Below, in pieces: positions 9,004 through 17,286 of a DNA stretch of 64,000 bases (within the stretch, counting starts at the first letter, position 1; every line of letters starts with the position of its first letter). A program made the translations under genes and the position numbers. The stretch is taken from positions 1 through 64,000 of the forward strand of contig CABZCK010000001.1 of NCBI GenBank assembly GCA_902524215.1, written 5' to 3'. Source of the stretch: an uncultured SAR116 cluster alpha proteobacterium (GTDB lineage Bacteria > Pseudomonadota > Alphaproteobacteria > Puniceispirillales > Marisalimonadaceae). The notes under the pieces were generated by a model. It had not been told where the DNA came from, searched no databases, and worked only from the letters and a program-made list of their open reading frames with translations.

Positions 9004-9789
9004 ATGGCATTTTTAAATCCTAATCCATCTCTAAAACTAAAGACATTTACTATAAACTTGCAGGTAGTATCTTTATATGAGAAACAAAACATTGAAAGTG
9101 AAGTAGTTTCACAAGCTTTATACGGAGAAAATTTTCATATATTAGAAAAAAAAAATGATTGGATTTTAATTCAATTAAAAGATGATAATTACACAGGTTG
9201 GATTTTAAATTATTCATATTTTAATTTTTTTAAAACCAACTATATGGTAAATATCCCTTGTACCTGGGTCTATAATTCTCCAGATATAAAATCTTACCCA
9301 AGAATAAAGCTATTTGCTGGAAGTAAATTAAAAGTTATTGAATTAAGAAAATCTTGGGCAAGAGTAGAAATTACTGAAAAAAAACTTTTTAATGGATACA
9401 TACCCGTTAGACACATAGTTAAAAAAAATAAAAAATTAAACTGGTTAAATATTATTAAACAATTTGAAAATGCACCTTATCTTTGGGGAGGTAAAACAGT
9501 AAATGGTATAGACTGCTCTGGGTTACTACAGTTATCATTGAAATTTTTAGGATTAAAAATACCAAGAGATACTAAAGATCAGAGAAATTATTTTAAAAAT
9601 TTTATTTTAAAAGATAAATCTAAAATATTAAAAAAGGGTGATATAATTTTCTGGAAAGGTCATGTGGCTGTTATTTTAAATAATAAGAAATTGATACATG
9701 CAAATGCATTTCATATGTCTGTTAAAATTGAACAAATTGAAAGTGCTTTAAAACGAATAAATCAGCAATATGTTGTAATTAGATTTTAA
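9004..9789 (+). CDS. Cytosolic NlpC/P60 peptidase with SH3b domains
   Basis: A 261-residue cysteine peptidase. Residues 15-140 form two SH3b-like domains (GWIL and GYIPV ends). Residues 150-261 are the NlpC/P60 domain with catalytic Cys171 in GIDCSGLLQ, His220 in WKGHVAV and a third polar residue, His232, in LIHANA. There is no signal peptide, so it acts inside the cell. That fits the alphaproteobacterial and YkfC-type gamma-D-glutamyl-diamino acid endopeptidases, which break down imported muropeptides. It stands before anmK, consistent with peptidoglycan recycling. No clear ribosome-binding site precedes the ATG. Confidence 0.85.
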   Translation: MAFLNPNPSLKLKTFTINLQVVSLYEKQNIESEVVSQALYGENFHILEKKNDWILIQLKDDNYTGWILNYSYFNFFKTNYMVNIPCTWVYNSPDIKSYPRIKLFAGSKLKVIELRKSWARVEITEKKLFNGYIPVRHIVKKNKKLNWLNIIKQFENAPYLWGGKTVNGIDCSGLLQLSLKFLGLKIPRDTKDQRNYFKNFILKDKSKILKKGDIIFWKGHVAVILNNKKLIHANAFHMSVKIEQIESALKRINQQYVVIRF

Positions 9790-9854
9790 TTTATATAACC
9801 TATATAATAATTATCACATCAAATTATATTAATTTTATTTTAAAAATATTCACT

Positions 9855-10958
9855 ATGAAACCATTTCCAATAATTGGCTTAATGTCTGGCACAAGTATAG
9901 ACGGAATAGATGCATCATTAGTTTATAGTAATGGCAAGACTTTAGATAGAACCAATTTTAACCTTACCAAACCTTACACAAAAAAAACTAAGAATATAAT
10001 TCTTAAGGTTTTAGAAAACCCAAAAAAAAATTTAAAAAATGTAGAACTTTTAAATAAATTGGAAAATGAAATTACCATAGAACACGCAGAAGTTTCAAGA
10101 AAATTAATTCAAAATTCAAAAATCAAACCCAAAATTATCGGTTTTCATGGACAAACCATATATCATGATAGTAAATCTAAAATAAGTGTACAACTTGGTA
10201 ATGGAAAATTATTGAGTAATTTGTTAAAAACAGACATAGTATATGAATTTAGAAAAGACGATCTGTTACTGGGTGGAGAGGGTGCTCCAATTGCTCCTGT
10301 TTATCATAAATTTATAATTGAAACTCTAAATCTTAAGCTACCAAGCCTTGTTTTAAACATTGGAGGTATAAGTAATTTTACGTATTGGGATGGAAAAAAT
10401 ATTTTTGGGTTCGATGTTGGTCCTGGTAATAATTTAATGGATCATTATATGCGGACTAAATACAACAAAAATTTTGATTATAATGGAGAACTTGCACAAA
10501 AAGGAACTCCTGATTTTAAACTAGTAAGAGATTATTGCTCAGACATATTTTTTAGTAGAAAACCTCCTAAATCACTTGAAAGAATATATTTAATCAAAAA
10601 TAAATACTTTCAAAAAATTACTCAATTAAAACCTGCTGACTGCTTATCTACTCTAATAGAGATCACAATTAACTCAATCAAATTAGCGATGAAATTTTTA
10701 CCAAGAAAAGTTAAGACTATTTTAATAGTTGGTGGAGGTTCCTCTAATAAATATTTAGTAAGTAAGATACAAGACAAATTAAATTGTAATGTATATTTAC
10801 CCCAAGATTTTAATTTAAATACTAATTATATCGAATCAGAACTTATTGGATATCTAGCTGCTAGAAAAATTGAAAATTTAACTAGTACCTTTCCTAGTAC
10901 AACCGGAGTAAAAAAAAATACTGTTTTAGGAAAACTTGTTAATTTTAATTCAAATTAA
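9855..10958 (+). CDS. anmK: Anhydro-N-acetylmuramic acid kinase
   Basis: The 367-residue length and the N-terminal signature GLMSGTSIDGIDASLV (residues 8-23) identify AnmK. This enzyme cleaves and phosphorylates 1,6-anhydroMurNAc to MurNAc-6-phosphate using ATP in the cytoplasm. Other kinase-fold motifs are GFHGQTIYH, LNIGGISNFTYW, GFDVGPGNNLMD and the C-terminal ILIVGGGSSN. It lies 65 bases after the NlpC/P60 gene and close to a GH84 enzyme and AmpG, which together make a recycling route. No MurQ etherase is present in this window. The gene ends by overlapping the convergent deacetylase gene by nine bases. Confidence 0.95.
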   Translation: MKPFPIIGLMSGTSIDGIDASLVYSNGKTLDRTNFNLTKPYTKKTKNIILKVLENPKKNLKNVELLNKLENEITIEHAEVSRKLIQNSKIKPKIIGFHGQTIYHDSKSKISVQLGNGKLLSNLLKTDIVYEFRKDDLLLGGEGAPIAPVYHKFIIETLNLKLPSLVLNIGGISNFTYWDGKNIFGFDVGPGNNLMDHYMRTKYNKNFDYNGELAQKGTPDFKLVRDYCSDIFFSRKPPKSLERIYLIKNKYFQKITQLKPADCLSTLIEITINSIKLAMKFLPRKVKTILIVGGGSSNKYLVSKIQDKLNCNVYLPQDFNLNTNYIESELIGYLAARKIENLTSTFPSTTGVKKNTVLGKLVNFNSN

Positions 10959-11639
10959 AGATTTTTTTTGATTTTTGTAATAGGATTTAATTTTGATATT
11001 ATGCGGTATTAAAGAACTTATATCAGAGAATGGAAATCTATTTTCAAATTTATAGGCTTCTACATAATTGCCTAATTCATAGTTACATTGACAAGCTCTA
11101 AAACTATTTTGTAACTTAATCGCCTCAACAAACTTTTTTGGATTTTGACTTTTATGCATTAAAATAGCATTTTTTTTATTTTCAAAATATTTAGTTATGT
11201 CAATAAAATAGTCAGGTAAAAAATTAACACCCATTAAGGTATCACAGTACAATATCGGAAATTGGAATCCTGCCGCGTTAAAAACATTTTCAGATAAAGC
11301 ACGGTGATCTGGGTGATAGTCTTCTTTTGAATGAGTTACAATTAAATCTGGTTTAAAAATTTTTAATTTACTTTTAATTATTTCAGAAATTTCAGAAGAT
11401 AATGATAGTTTTCCATCTGGAAAGCCTAAAAATTCTGGTTTTGATAATTTGGAAAGACCTTTTAAGCTTTCTTTCTCTCTAATTAACTTTAAATTTTTTG
11501 TTTTTAAAACATTTCCTGCAGAACCGTCAGTAGCAATCATGGTATAGATATTATCTCCTCTTTTTAAACAAACAGATAAAAAACCATACATAAAAATTTC
11601 TATATCGTCAGGATGTGCGCCAATGGCTAATATTTTCAT
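10950..11639 (-). CDS. PIG-L / LmbE family deacetylase
   Basis: A 229-residue metal-dependent deacetylase. The family motif AHPDD lies at residues 8-12 and the second metal ligand region YHPDHRALS near residue 112. Members remove acetyl groups from N-acetylglucosamine-containing molecules (BshB, MshB, PIG-L, GlcNAc deacetylases). The gene lies between anmK and a GH84 N-acetylglucosaminidase, so a GlcNAc-derived substrate from cell-wall turnover is a reasonable guess. LmbE members also occur in lipid-sugar synthesis, and the substrate is not shown by the sequence. It is transcribed divergently from the GH84 gene, with 44 bases between. Confidence 0.85.
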   Translation of the reverse strand: MKILAIGAHPDDIEIFMYGFLSVCLKRGDNIYTMIATDGSAGNVLKTKNLKLIREKESLKGLSKLSKPEFLGFPDGKLSLSSEISEIIKSKLKIFKPDLIVTHSKEDYHPDHRALSENVFNAAGFQFPILYCDTLMGVNFLPDYFIDITKYFENKKNAILMHKSQNPKKFVEAIKLQNSFRACQCNYELGNYVEAYKFENRFPFSDISSLIPHNIKIKSYYKNQKKSLI

Positions 11640-11683
11640 AATAAATTTTCATAAATAAATTTTATATCTTATAATAATATAAG

Positions 11684-12805
11684 ATGGATTATAAATTACA
11701 AAATATTTTTGGATATATTGAAGGATACTATGGAAAATTATTGACATGGGAAAATAGATTTAAAATTGTAAAAGAACTCAAAAAAAATAATTTTAATACC
11801 TATTTTTACTGTCCTAAAGAAGATTTAAATCATAGATTTCGTTGGAGAGAGAAATATACAAAAACTTGGGTTAAAGAATATAAAAATTTTTATGATTTTT
11901 CGATTAAAAATAAAGTGAATCTTATTACTGGAATATCACCTGGTTTAGACTATAAGTATGACGACGAAAAAGATTATAATATTTTGTTAAATAAAATAGG
12001 CCAATTAAAAGTTTCAGTAAATCAATACATTGTATTAATGTTTGATGATATACCAAAAGAAAAAATTAAAGATAAATATTTTAATAATATTGGTTTCTTA
12101 CATAGTGAATTAGTAAATAAAATTTATAAAAAATTTAAGAAAAAAATATTTTTTTTACCTATGATCTATTCTGACGAAATTTTAAATTCTTGCAGTTTTT
12201 ATTTAAATCAAGTCTCTCAAATTTTAAACCCTAATATAAAAATTTTATATTGTGGGAAAAAAATTGTTTCAGATACAAATTATGATAATGAAATATCTTT
12301 GCTAAAAAAGTATGTTAAAAATGATATAATATTTTGGGATAATTTTTATGCAAATGACTATTGTCCAAGAAAATTATACATATGTCCATGGTATGGTAGA
12401 TCAAACCAAAATCCTACATTATTCAATTTAACTGGACAAATAGAAATTGATTTAATGTTGATAAACATCATTAAAAGCTCATTGGACAAAAAATTCTCAA
12501 AAAAAGTTTTAAAAGAATTTATTCCTCTAGAATTCTTTAAAGTTAAAAGTTTTTTTGATTTTAAGAAACATTTTACAAAAGAGATTAAGTATAATTACGA
12601 TGAAACATTATATTCATTAGATAAACTTTTATGGGAATGGAAGTCTCCACTATCAAGAGAATTATATCCATTCTTACTATCTTTGAAGCAAGATTTACAA
12701 TTTGTTAACAATGATATTAATAATAAAAGAATAGAAAAATCATATTTTCAACCACTGTCAATTACGTTAAAAAAAAGTAATAAAGAAGGAGAAAAAAATG
12801 AATAA
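11684..12805 (+). CDS. GH84 family beta-N-acetylglucosaminidase
   Basis: The 373-residue protein shows the GH84 (NAGidase, O-GlcNAcase-like) catalytic barrel: GYIEGYYGKLLTWENR (residues 10-25), NTYFYCPKEDLNHRFRWR, ITGISPGLDY, and the paired catalytic aspartates D121-D122 in MFDDIP. These enzymes remove beta-linked terminal GlcNAc by substrate-assisted catalysis. There is no signal peptide and none of the accessory domains of secreted GH84 enzymes, so it should act in the cytosol. Beside anmK and near ampG it could replace NagZ (GH3) in cutting GlcNAc from anhydroMurNAc. That role is inferred; hydrolysis of another GlcNAc conjugate is possible. It overlaps the next gene by eight bases. Confidence 0.88.
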   Translation: MDYKLQNIFGYIEGYYGKLLTWENRFKIVKELKKNNFNTYFYCPKEDLNHRFRWREKYTKTWVKEYKNFYDFSIKNKVNLITGISPGLDYKYDDEKDYNILLNKIGQLKVSVNQYIVLMFDDIPKEKIKDKYFNNIGFLHSELVNKIYKKFKKKIFFLPMIYSDEILNSCSFYLNQVSQILNPNIKILYCGKKIVSDTNYDNEISLLKKYVKNDIIFWDNFYANDYCPRKLYICPWYGRSNQNPTLFNLTGQIEIDLMLINIIKSSLDKKFSKKVLKEFIPLEFFKVKSFFDFKKHFTKEIKYNYDETLYSLDKLLWEWKSPLSRELYPFLLSLKQDLQFVNNDINNKRIEKSYFQPLSITLKKSNKEGEKNE

Positions 12806-13664
12806 AATTGGATTTATTGGTCTTGGTAATATGGGTTTTTTCATGTCAAAAAATCTTGCTGAAAATGGATTTTTAGTTGATGGTTTTGACTTAAGTGAAA
12901 ATGCTTTAGAAAAAATGAAAAAAACAAAAGTTGATATTTCAAAAACTTTTGAAAATGTTTGTAAAAATAAGAATGTTATTATTACTATGTTACCAAATGG
13001 CAATGCTGTAAAAAGTGTATGGAATGATGCTATTAAATTTATAAATAATGATACTATAATGTTAGATTGCTCTACAATTGATATTAATATTACCCAAGAT
13101 CTTCATAAAATTTGCAAAAACAAAAGTATAAAATCTATAGACGCTCCAGTTTCAGGAGGTACAATGGGTGCCCAAAAAGGCACTTTAACTTTTATTGTTG
13201 GTGGAAGTAAAAAAATCTACGAAGAAGTTAAACCTCTATTTGATGTTATGGGTCAAAAATCAATATTGTGCGGTGAAGGTGGTTCTGGCCAAGCTACAAA
13301 ATTATGTAATAATTTACTACTTGCTGTAACAATGTCAGGTCTTGGAGAGTCTTTAAAACTTGCCAATAGTTTTCATTTAAACCTAGAAAAGTTTTTTGAA
13401 GTTATTTCAACATCTACGGGATCTTGTTGGGCTTTAAATAACTATTTTCCTGTTAAAAATATTGGACCAATAAGCCCAGCAGATAACGAATTTAAACCTG
13501 GATTTTCTTCAAAATTAATGCTTAAAGACTTAAAATTAGCTAAAAAAGGGGCAGAAGAAAATAATCTTAAATTAGATTTAAATAATTATGTGATTAGTAA
13601 ATATGAAAAACTTATAGAAAACAAAAAGGGAGAATTTGACTTTTCAATTATTATAAAGAATTAA
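12798..13664 (+). CDS. 3-hydroxyisobutyrate dehydrogenase-like protein
   Basis: A 288-residue beta-hydroxyacid dehydrogenase. It has the NAD-binding motif GLGNMGFFMSKNL (residues 8-20), substrate motif DAPVSGGTMGAQKGTL, catalytic Lys in GQATKLCNN, and the C-terminal GFSSKLMLKDLKLA. The combination, including the PGF-KLM-KDL segment, fits MmsB/HIBADH, which oxidises 3-hydroxyisobutyrate to methylmalonate semialdehyde in valine breakdown. Related enzymes act on tartronate, succinic or glyoxylic semialdehyde. A strong AAGGAG precedes the ATG, and the gene starts inside the GH84 gene. No other valine-degradation gene is adjacent. Confidence 0.8.
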   Translation: MNKIGFIGLGNMGFFMSKNLAENGFLVDGFDLSENALEKMKKTKVDISKTFENVCKNKNVIITMLPNGNAVKSVWNDAIKFINNDTIMLDCSTIDINITQDLHKICKNKSIKSIDAPVSGGTMGAQKGTLTFIVGGSKKIYEEVKPLFDVMGQKSILCGEGGSGQATKLCNNLLLAVTMSGLGESLKLANSFHLNLEKFFEVISTSTGSCWALNNYFPVKNIGPISPADNEFKPGFSSKLMLKDLKLAKKGAEENNLKLDLNNYVISKYEKLIENKKGEFDFSIIIKN

Positions 13665-14631
13665 TTTTATGATAATTTCTATACCAATCAATAAATTTCG
13701 GTATACCGAAATTTAAAGTTGTTTTAGGCACAAAATTTATCATAGATCTTAATTCGTTTATATTTGCAGATGTACGAATTGTATCACCAATCTGATAATC
13801 TAAATAATTTATTTTTGCTTTTATATTCAATGTTTTTTGAATGAGATTAACAAGTGTCATTAACTTTTCTGGTTTGTTATTACCGATATTAAATATTCTT
13901 GAATAAGTTCCTTTAGGAAACATTATATTGTCACTTACTTTAACAATCTTCTGAATAGCATTTACAATATCATCAATATATGTGAAATCTCTCCACATTT
14001 CTCCATGGCCAAAAACATTGATTTTTTTTCCTTCTAATATATTCTTTGTAAAAATATAGTAAGACATATCTGGTCTACCCCATGGACCATAAACTGTAAA
14101 GAAACGCAAACCTATAGATTTTAAACCAATTAGTTGGCCAAAACTATGCGCCATTAGTTCATTTGACACTTTGGAAGAAGCGTACAAATTAAGAGGTTTA
14201 TTTACATCATCAATCTCTTTCGACTTATGTTTTAATTTCTTTCCATAGACAGACGATGATGATGCATATATAATTTTTTTACAATTAAATTCTTTGCAAC
14301 ATTGCAAGACGTTAAAAAATCCTACTATGTTATTGCTAATATATTGTTCTGGGTTATTTATAGAGTATCTTACTCCAGCCTGCGCAGCCAAATGAATTAT
14401 CAAATTTGGCTTATGTTCTTGAAAAAATTTTTTTAGAGCATTTTTGTTTACTATATCAATATGATAGAAGGAAATTTTATGTTTTAAATTTTTTAATCGA
14501 GATTTTTTTAAATCTAAATCATAGTAACTATTAATATTATCGATGCCTAGTAATTCAAAATTTTTGCTAAATAATTTATTCGCTAAATGAAATCCAATAA
14601 ATCCAGCCACACCTGTTATAAGGATTTTCAT
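13651..14631 (-). CDS. NAD-dependent epimerase, UDP-glucuronate 4-epimerase-like
   Basis: An extended SDR nucleotide-sugar epimerase of about 326 residues. It has TGVAGFIGFHLA at the N-terminus, then GIDNINSYYDLDLKKSRL, AAQAGVRYSI, SSSSVYG, catalytic Tyr/Lys in LYASSKVSN, and FTVYGPWGRPDM. The NSYYD and GRPDM elements match the family of UDP-glucuronate/galacturonate epimerases. A TTG at 14640 would add three residues, but the ATG at 14631 gives the family's usual MKILITG start. It shares a strand with hppA upstream (13 bases away) and overlaps the convergent dehydrogenase gene by 14 bases. It probably supplies a uronic acid donor for the surface glycan. Confidence 0.85.
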   Translation of the reverse strand: MKILITGVAGFIGFHLANKLFSKNFELLGIDNINSYYDLDLKKSRLKNLKHKISFYHIDIVNKNALKKFFQEHKPNLIIHLAAQAGVRYSINNPEQYISNNIVGFFNVLQCCKEFNCKKIIYASSSSVYGKKLKHKSKEIDDVNKPLNLYASSKVSNELMAHSFGQLIGLKSIGLRFFTVYGPWGRPDMSYYIFTKNILEGKKINVFGHGEMWRDFTYIDDIVNAIQKIVKVSDNIMFPKGTYSRIFNIGNNKPEKLMTLVNLIQKTLNIKAKINYLDYQIGDTIRTSANINELRSMINFVPKTTLNFGIPKFIDWYRNYHKINSL

Positions 14632-14644
14632 TCGATTCAAAACT

Positions 14645-16651
14645 TTAGATTAGCAAAGGAGCAATAACCAAACTTACGATTGCCATAACATTAATTAAAA
14701 TATTCATTGATGGACCAGAAGTATCCTTAAGAGGATCACCTACTGTATCACCAACAACAGCTGCTTTATGTACTTCTGAACCCTTGCCTCCAAAGTTACC
14801 TTTTTCAACATATTTCTTAGCATTATCCCAAGCACCACCTGCGTTAGACATCATCAAAGCCATCATTACACAACAAATTAAAGCACCGCCTAACATACCA
14901 CCCAAAGCTTTTGGACCTAAAAGTAACCCAACAATCACTGGTGCTAGAACTGCTAAAGATCCTGGTAATATCATTTTTCTCAAAGCCGCTTGAGTTGCTA
15001 TGTCAACACATTTTGCTGTATCAGGCTTAGCTTTACCTTCAAGCAATCCGGGTATTTCCTTAAACTGTCTTCTTATTTCTTTTATCATATCAAAAGCAGC
15101 ATCACCAACAGCTGTCATAGTCATTGCACTTACTAAAAATGGAAAAATACCACCTAAAAACATGCCGCTTAGAACAAGAGGATCATTAATGGCAAGTACA
15201 AAAGTTGGATCATTCATTGAAATTTTTTCTATATATGCACTTATCAAAGCTAATGCTGCAAGCGCTGCTGCACTGATTGCAAAACCTTTTCCGATTGCAG
15301 CAGTAGTATTACCAACCTCATCCAAAGAGTCTGTAATCTCTCTAGTTTTCTTACCCATTTCTGCCATCTCTGCAATACCACCAGCATTATCTGCTACAGG
15401 TCCATAAGCATCAATTGCCATTGTTATTCCAACAGTACTCAACATTCCGATTGCTGCAATACCTACTCCAAAAAGACCTGCAAAATAGTTTGCTATAAAA
15501 ATAATACAGACAATTGTAAATACTGGTATAGCTACTGATTGCATTCCAGTTGCTAAACCAGTAATCATTATTGTAGCAGAACCTGTTTCTCCACCTTTTG
15601 CAATTTTTTTTACTGGTGACCCTCCAGTATAATATTCTGTTACTAAGCCAACTATAATACCCCCCACAGAGCCAACTAAAACAGCACCCCATACTCCTAC
15701 TGATATCCCCATTTCAATCACTAAAACATATGAAGCAATAATAAATAATAGAGCTGAACCAATTGTACCAAACCTTAATGCTATTTCAGGGCTTTTAGAA
15801 GAGAAAATTTTAACCATTAAAATACCTAATAATGAACAAATTAATCCTAATGAAGCCAAAGTTAAGGGTAACAGCTGTAACATTGTTTGGTCACCACCTA
15901 ATTTTGTTATAGTTGCTGACGTCATTGACGCAGCCAATGCTATTGACGCAATCATTGAACCACAATATGATTCAAAAATATCTGAACCCATGCCAGCAAC
16001 ATCTCCAACATTATCTCCAACGTTGTCTGCAATAACACCCGGATTCCTTGGATCATCTTCTGGAATACCTGCTTCAACCTTACCAACCAAATCTGCACCA
16101 ACATCTGCACTTTTAGTAAATATTCCACCACCAACACGAGAAAATAAAGCTACTGAAGAAGCACCCATAGCAAAACCTTCAATAGAATGAATTGTTTTTA
16201 TATCACCACCAAAAAAGTAAAATAAAATACCTACACCAAATAATCCCATTGAAGCTACAGTTAAACCCATAATTGAGCCTCCAAAGAAAGCAACATTTAG
16301 AGCCTCTGACGCACCTTTTTCACTTGCTGCAACTGCAGTTCTTACATTAGCTTTAGTCGCTGTGTACATCCCGATGAAGCCTGCAACACCAGAACACATT
16401 GCTCCCACAAAAAATGACAGAGATGTTTCCCAACCTAGTGAAAAGTACAATGCTATTATACAAACAACACAAAATAAACCTAGACGCTTATATTCGCTTG
16501 CCATAAATACCATTGCACCTAAATGAATTTCATCACCAATCTCTTTAACTTTACCACTACCTTCTGAAGAAGATTTAACTTTCAGATATACAAAATATGC
16601 ACTTATTAAACCTAAAACTCCTAAAATGACGGGTAACATTGTATTGATCAT
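14645..16651 (-). CDS. hppA: Membrane-bound ion-pumping pyrophosphatase
   Basis: A 668-residue integral membrane pyrophosphatase with about 16 membrane segments. The substrate site is clear in [20 protein letters not shown] (residues 183-202), followed by [20 protein letters not shown], and a second set of Asp/Lys motifs lies at the C-terminus ([16 protein letters not shown]). It couples hydrolysis of PPi to ion pumping across the inner membrane. The motif [10 protein letters not shown] (447-456) has Ala where K+-independent H+-pumps carry Lys, so the sequence falls in the K+-dependent class. Members of that class pump H+ or Na+. GGAG precedes the ATG. The gene is common in energy-limited marine Alphaproteobacteria. 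Confidence 0.95.
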   Translation of the reverse strand: MINTMLPVILGVLGLISAYFVYLKVKSSSEGSGKVKEIGDEIHLGAMVFMASEYKRLGLFCVVCIIALYFSLGWETSLSFFVGAMCSGVAGFIGMYTATKANVRTAVAASEKGASEALNVAFFGGSIMGLTVASMGLFGVGILFYFFGGDIKTIHSIEGFAMGASSVALFSRVGGGIFTKSADVGADLVGKVEAGIPEDDPRNPGVIADNVGDNVGDVAGMGSDIFESYCGSMIASIALAASMTSATITKLGGDQTMLQLLPLTLASLGLICSLLGILMVKIFSSKSPEIALRFGTIGSALLFIIASYVLVIEMGISVGVWGAVLVGSVGGIIVGLVTEYYTGGSPVKKIAKGGETGSATIMITGLATGMQSVAIPVFTIVCIIFIANYFAGLFGVGIAAIGMLSTVGITMAIDAYGPVADNAGGIAEMAEMGKKTREITDSLDEVGNTTAAIGKGFAISAAALAALALISAYIEKISMNDPTFVLAINDPLVLSGMFLGGIFPFLVSAMTMTAVGDAAFDMIKEIRRQFKEIPGLLEGKAKPDTAKCVDIATQAALRKMILPGSLAVLAPVIVGLLLGPKALGGMLGGALICCVMMALMMSNAGGAWDNAKKYVEKGNFGGKGSEVHKAAVVGDTVGDPLKDTSGPSMNILINVMAIVSLVIAPLLI

Positions 16652-16676
16652 AAATTCTCCAGACTATAATTTAATA

Positions 16677-17207
16677 CTAACTTATATATATGTAATTTAT
16701 TTTTTGTAAATTATTAATTAGAAATTTTAAATTTTTTTTACTTAATGCAATACAACCATTTGTTGGTCTTAAATTATCAAAAGAAATATGAATAAAAATA
16801 GCACTACCTTTTCCTTTTATAATTGGATTCCTATTATAATTTAAGTCAATAAAATAATCATACACATCATCATCTCTAAATAACTCTTCAAATCTAAAAT
16901 TTAAATTTTGTTTAAATTTCCTTTTTAAACACCTATTGTAAAAATGACTTGATACATCGTCACACCAAATATTACTATTATCAAAATAAAATGTTTTTTT
17001 ATATGAATATGTTTTTATTTTATTTGTAAAAACAGTCTTTTTCTTTATAAAAATCTTATTAATTTTATATCTACCTGATGGAGTTTTTTTGTCTCCTTCT
17101 TTTTTTAAATAACTAGGAACTACTCCACCTCTACCAACTTGGCAAAAAAAGACTTTTTTTTTAAAAATAATTTTACTTTTGTAAATTGAATTTAATCTTA
17201 TGATCAT
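16677..17207 (-). CDS. Cytosolic YkuD-domain L,D-carboxypeptidase/transpeptidase
   Basis: A small YkuD-fold protein of 176 residues. The N-terminus has GRGGVVPSYLKKEGDKKTPSG, of which KEGDKKTPSG is the family hallmark. The active-site region is HISFDNLRPTNGCIALS, with His140 and nucleophile Cys152. There is no signal peptide or lipobox, so it should be cytosolic. Secreted YkuD enzymes are L,D-transpeptidases, but short cytosolic members of the ElsL/LdcV type act as L,D-carboxypeptidases that trim tetrapeptides to tripeptides in peptidoglycan recycling. Divergent orientation from ampG, 79 bases away, favours the carboxypeptidase role. This assignment is inference from family and context. Confidence 0.78.
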   Translation of the reverse strand: MIIRLNSIYKSKIIFKKKVFFCQVGRGGVVPSYLKKEGDKKTPSGRYKINKIFIKKKTVFTNKIKTYSYKKTFYFDNSNIWCDDVSSHFYNRCLKRKFKQNLNFRFEELFRDDDVYDYFIDLNYNRNPIIKGKGSAIFIHISFDNLRPTNGCIALSKKNLKFLINNLQKINYIYIS

Positions 17208-17286
17208 ATCAAATAATTTTCTTTATGATAATTTAGTTTATAATTATTATGTATTAAATATAACGAAATATTAACAATATATTATA

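Noticed and set aside
14784-15407. Two open frames on the plus strand opposite hppA
   Set aside because: They reflect the Gly/Ala-rich coding bias of hppA read on the other strand. No protein motif is seen.
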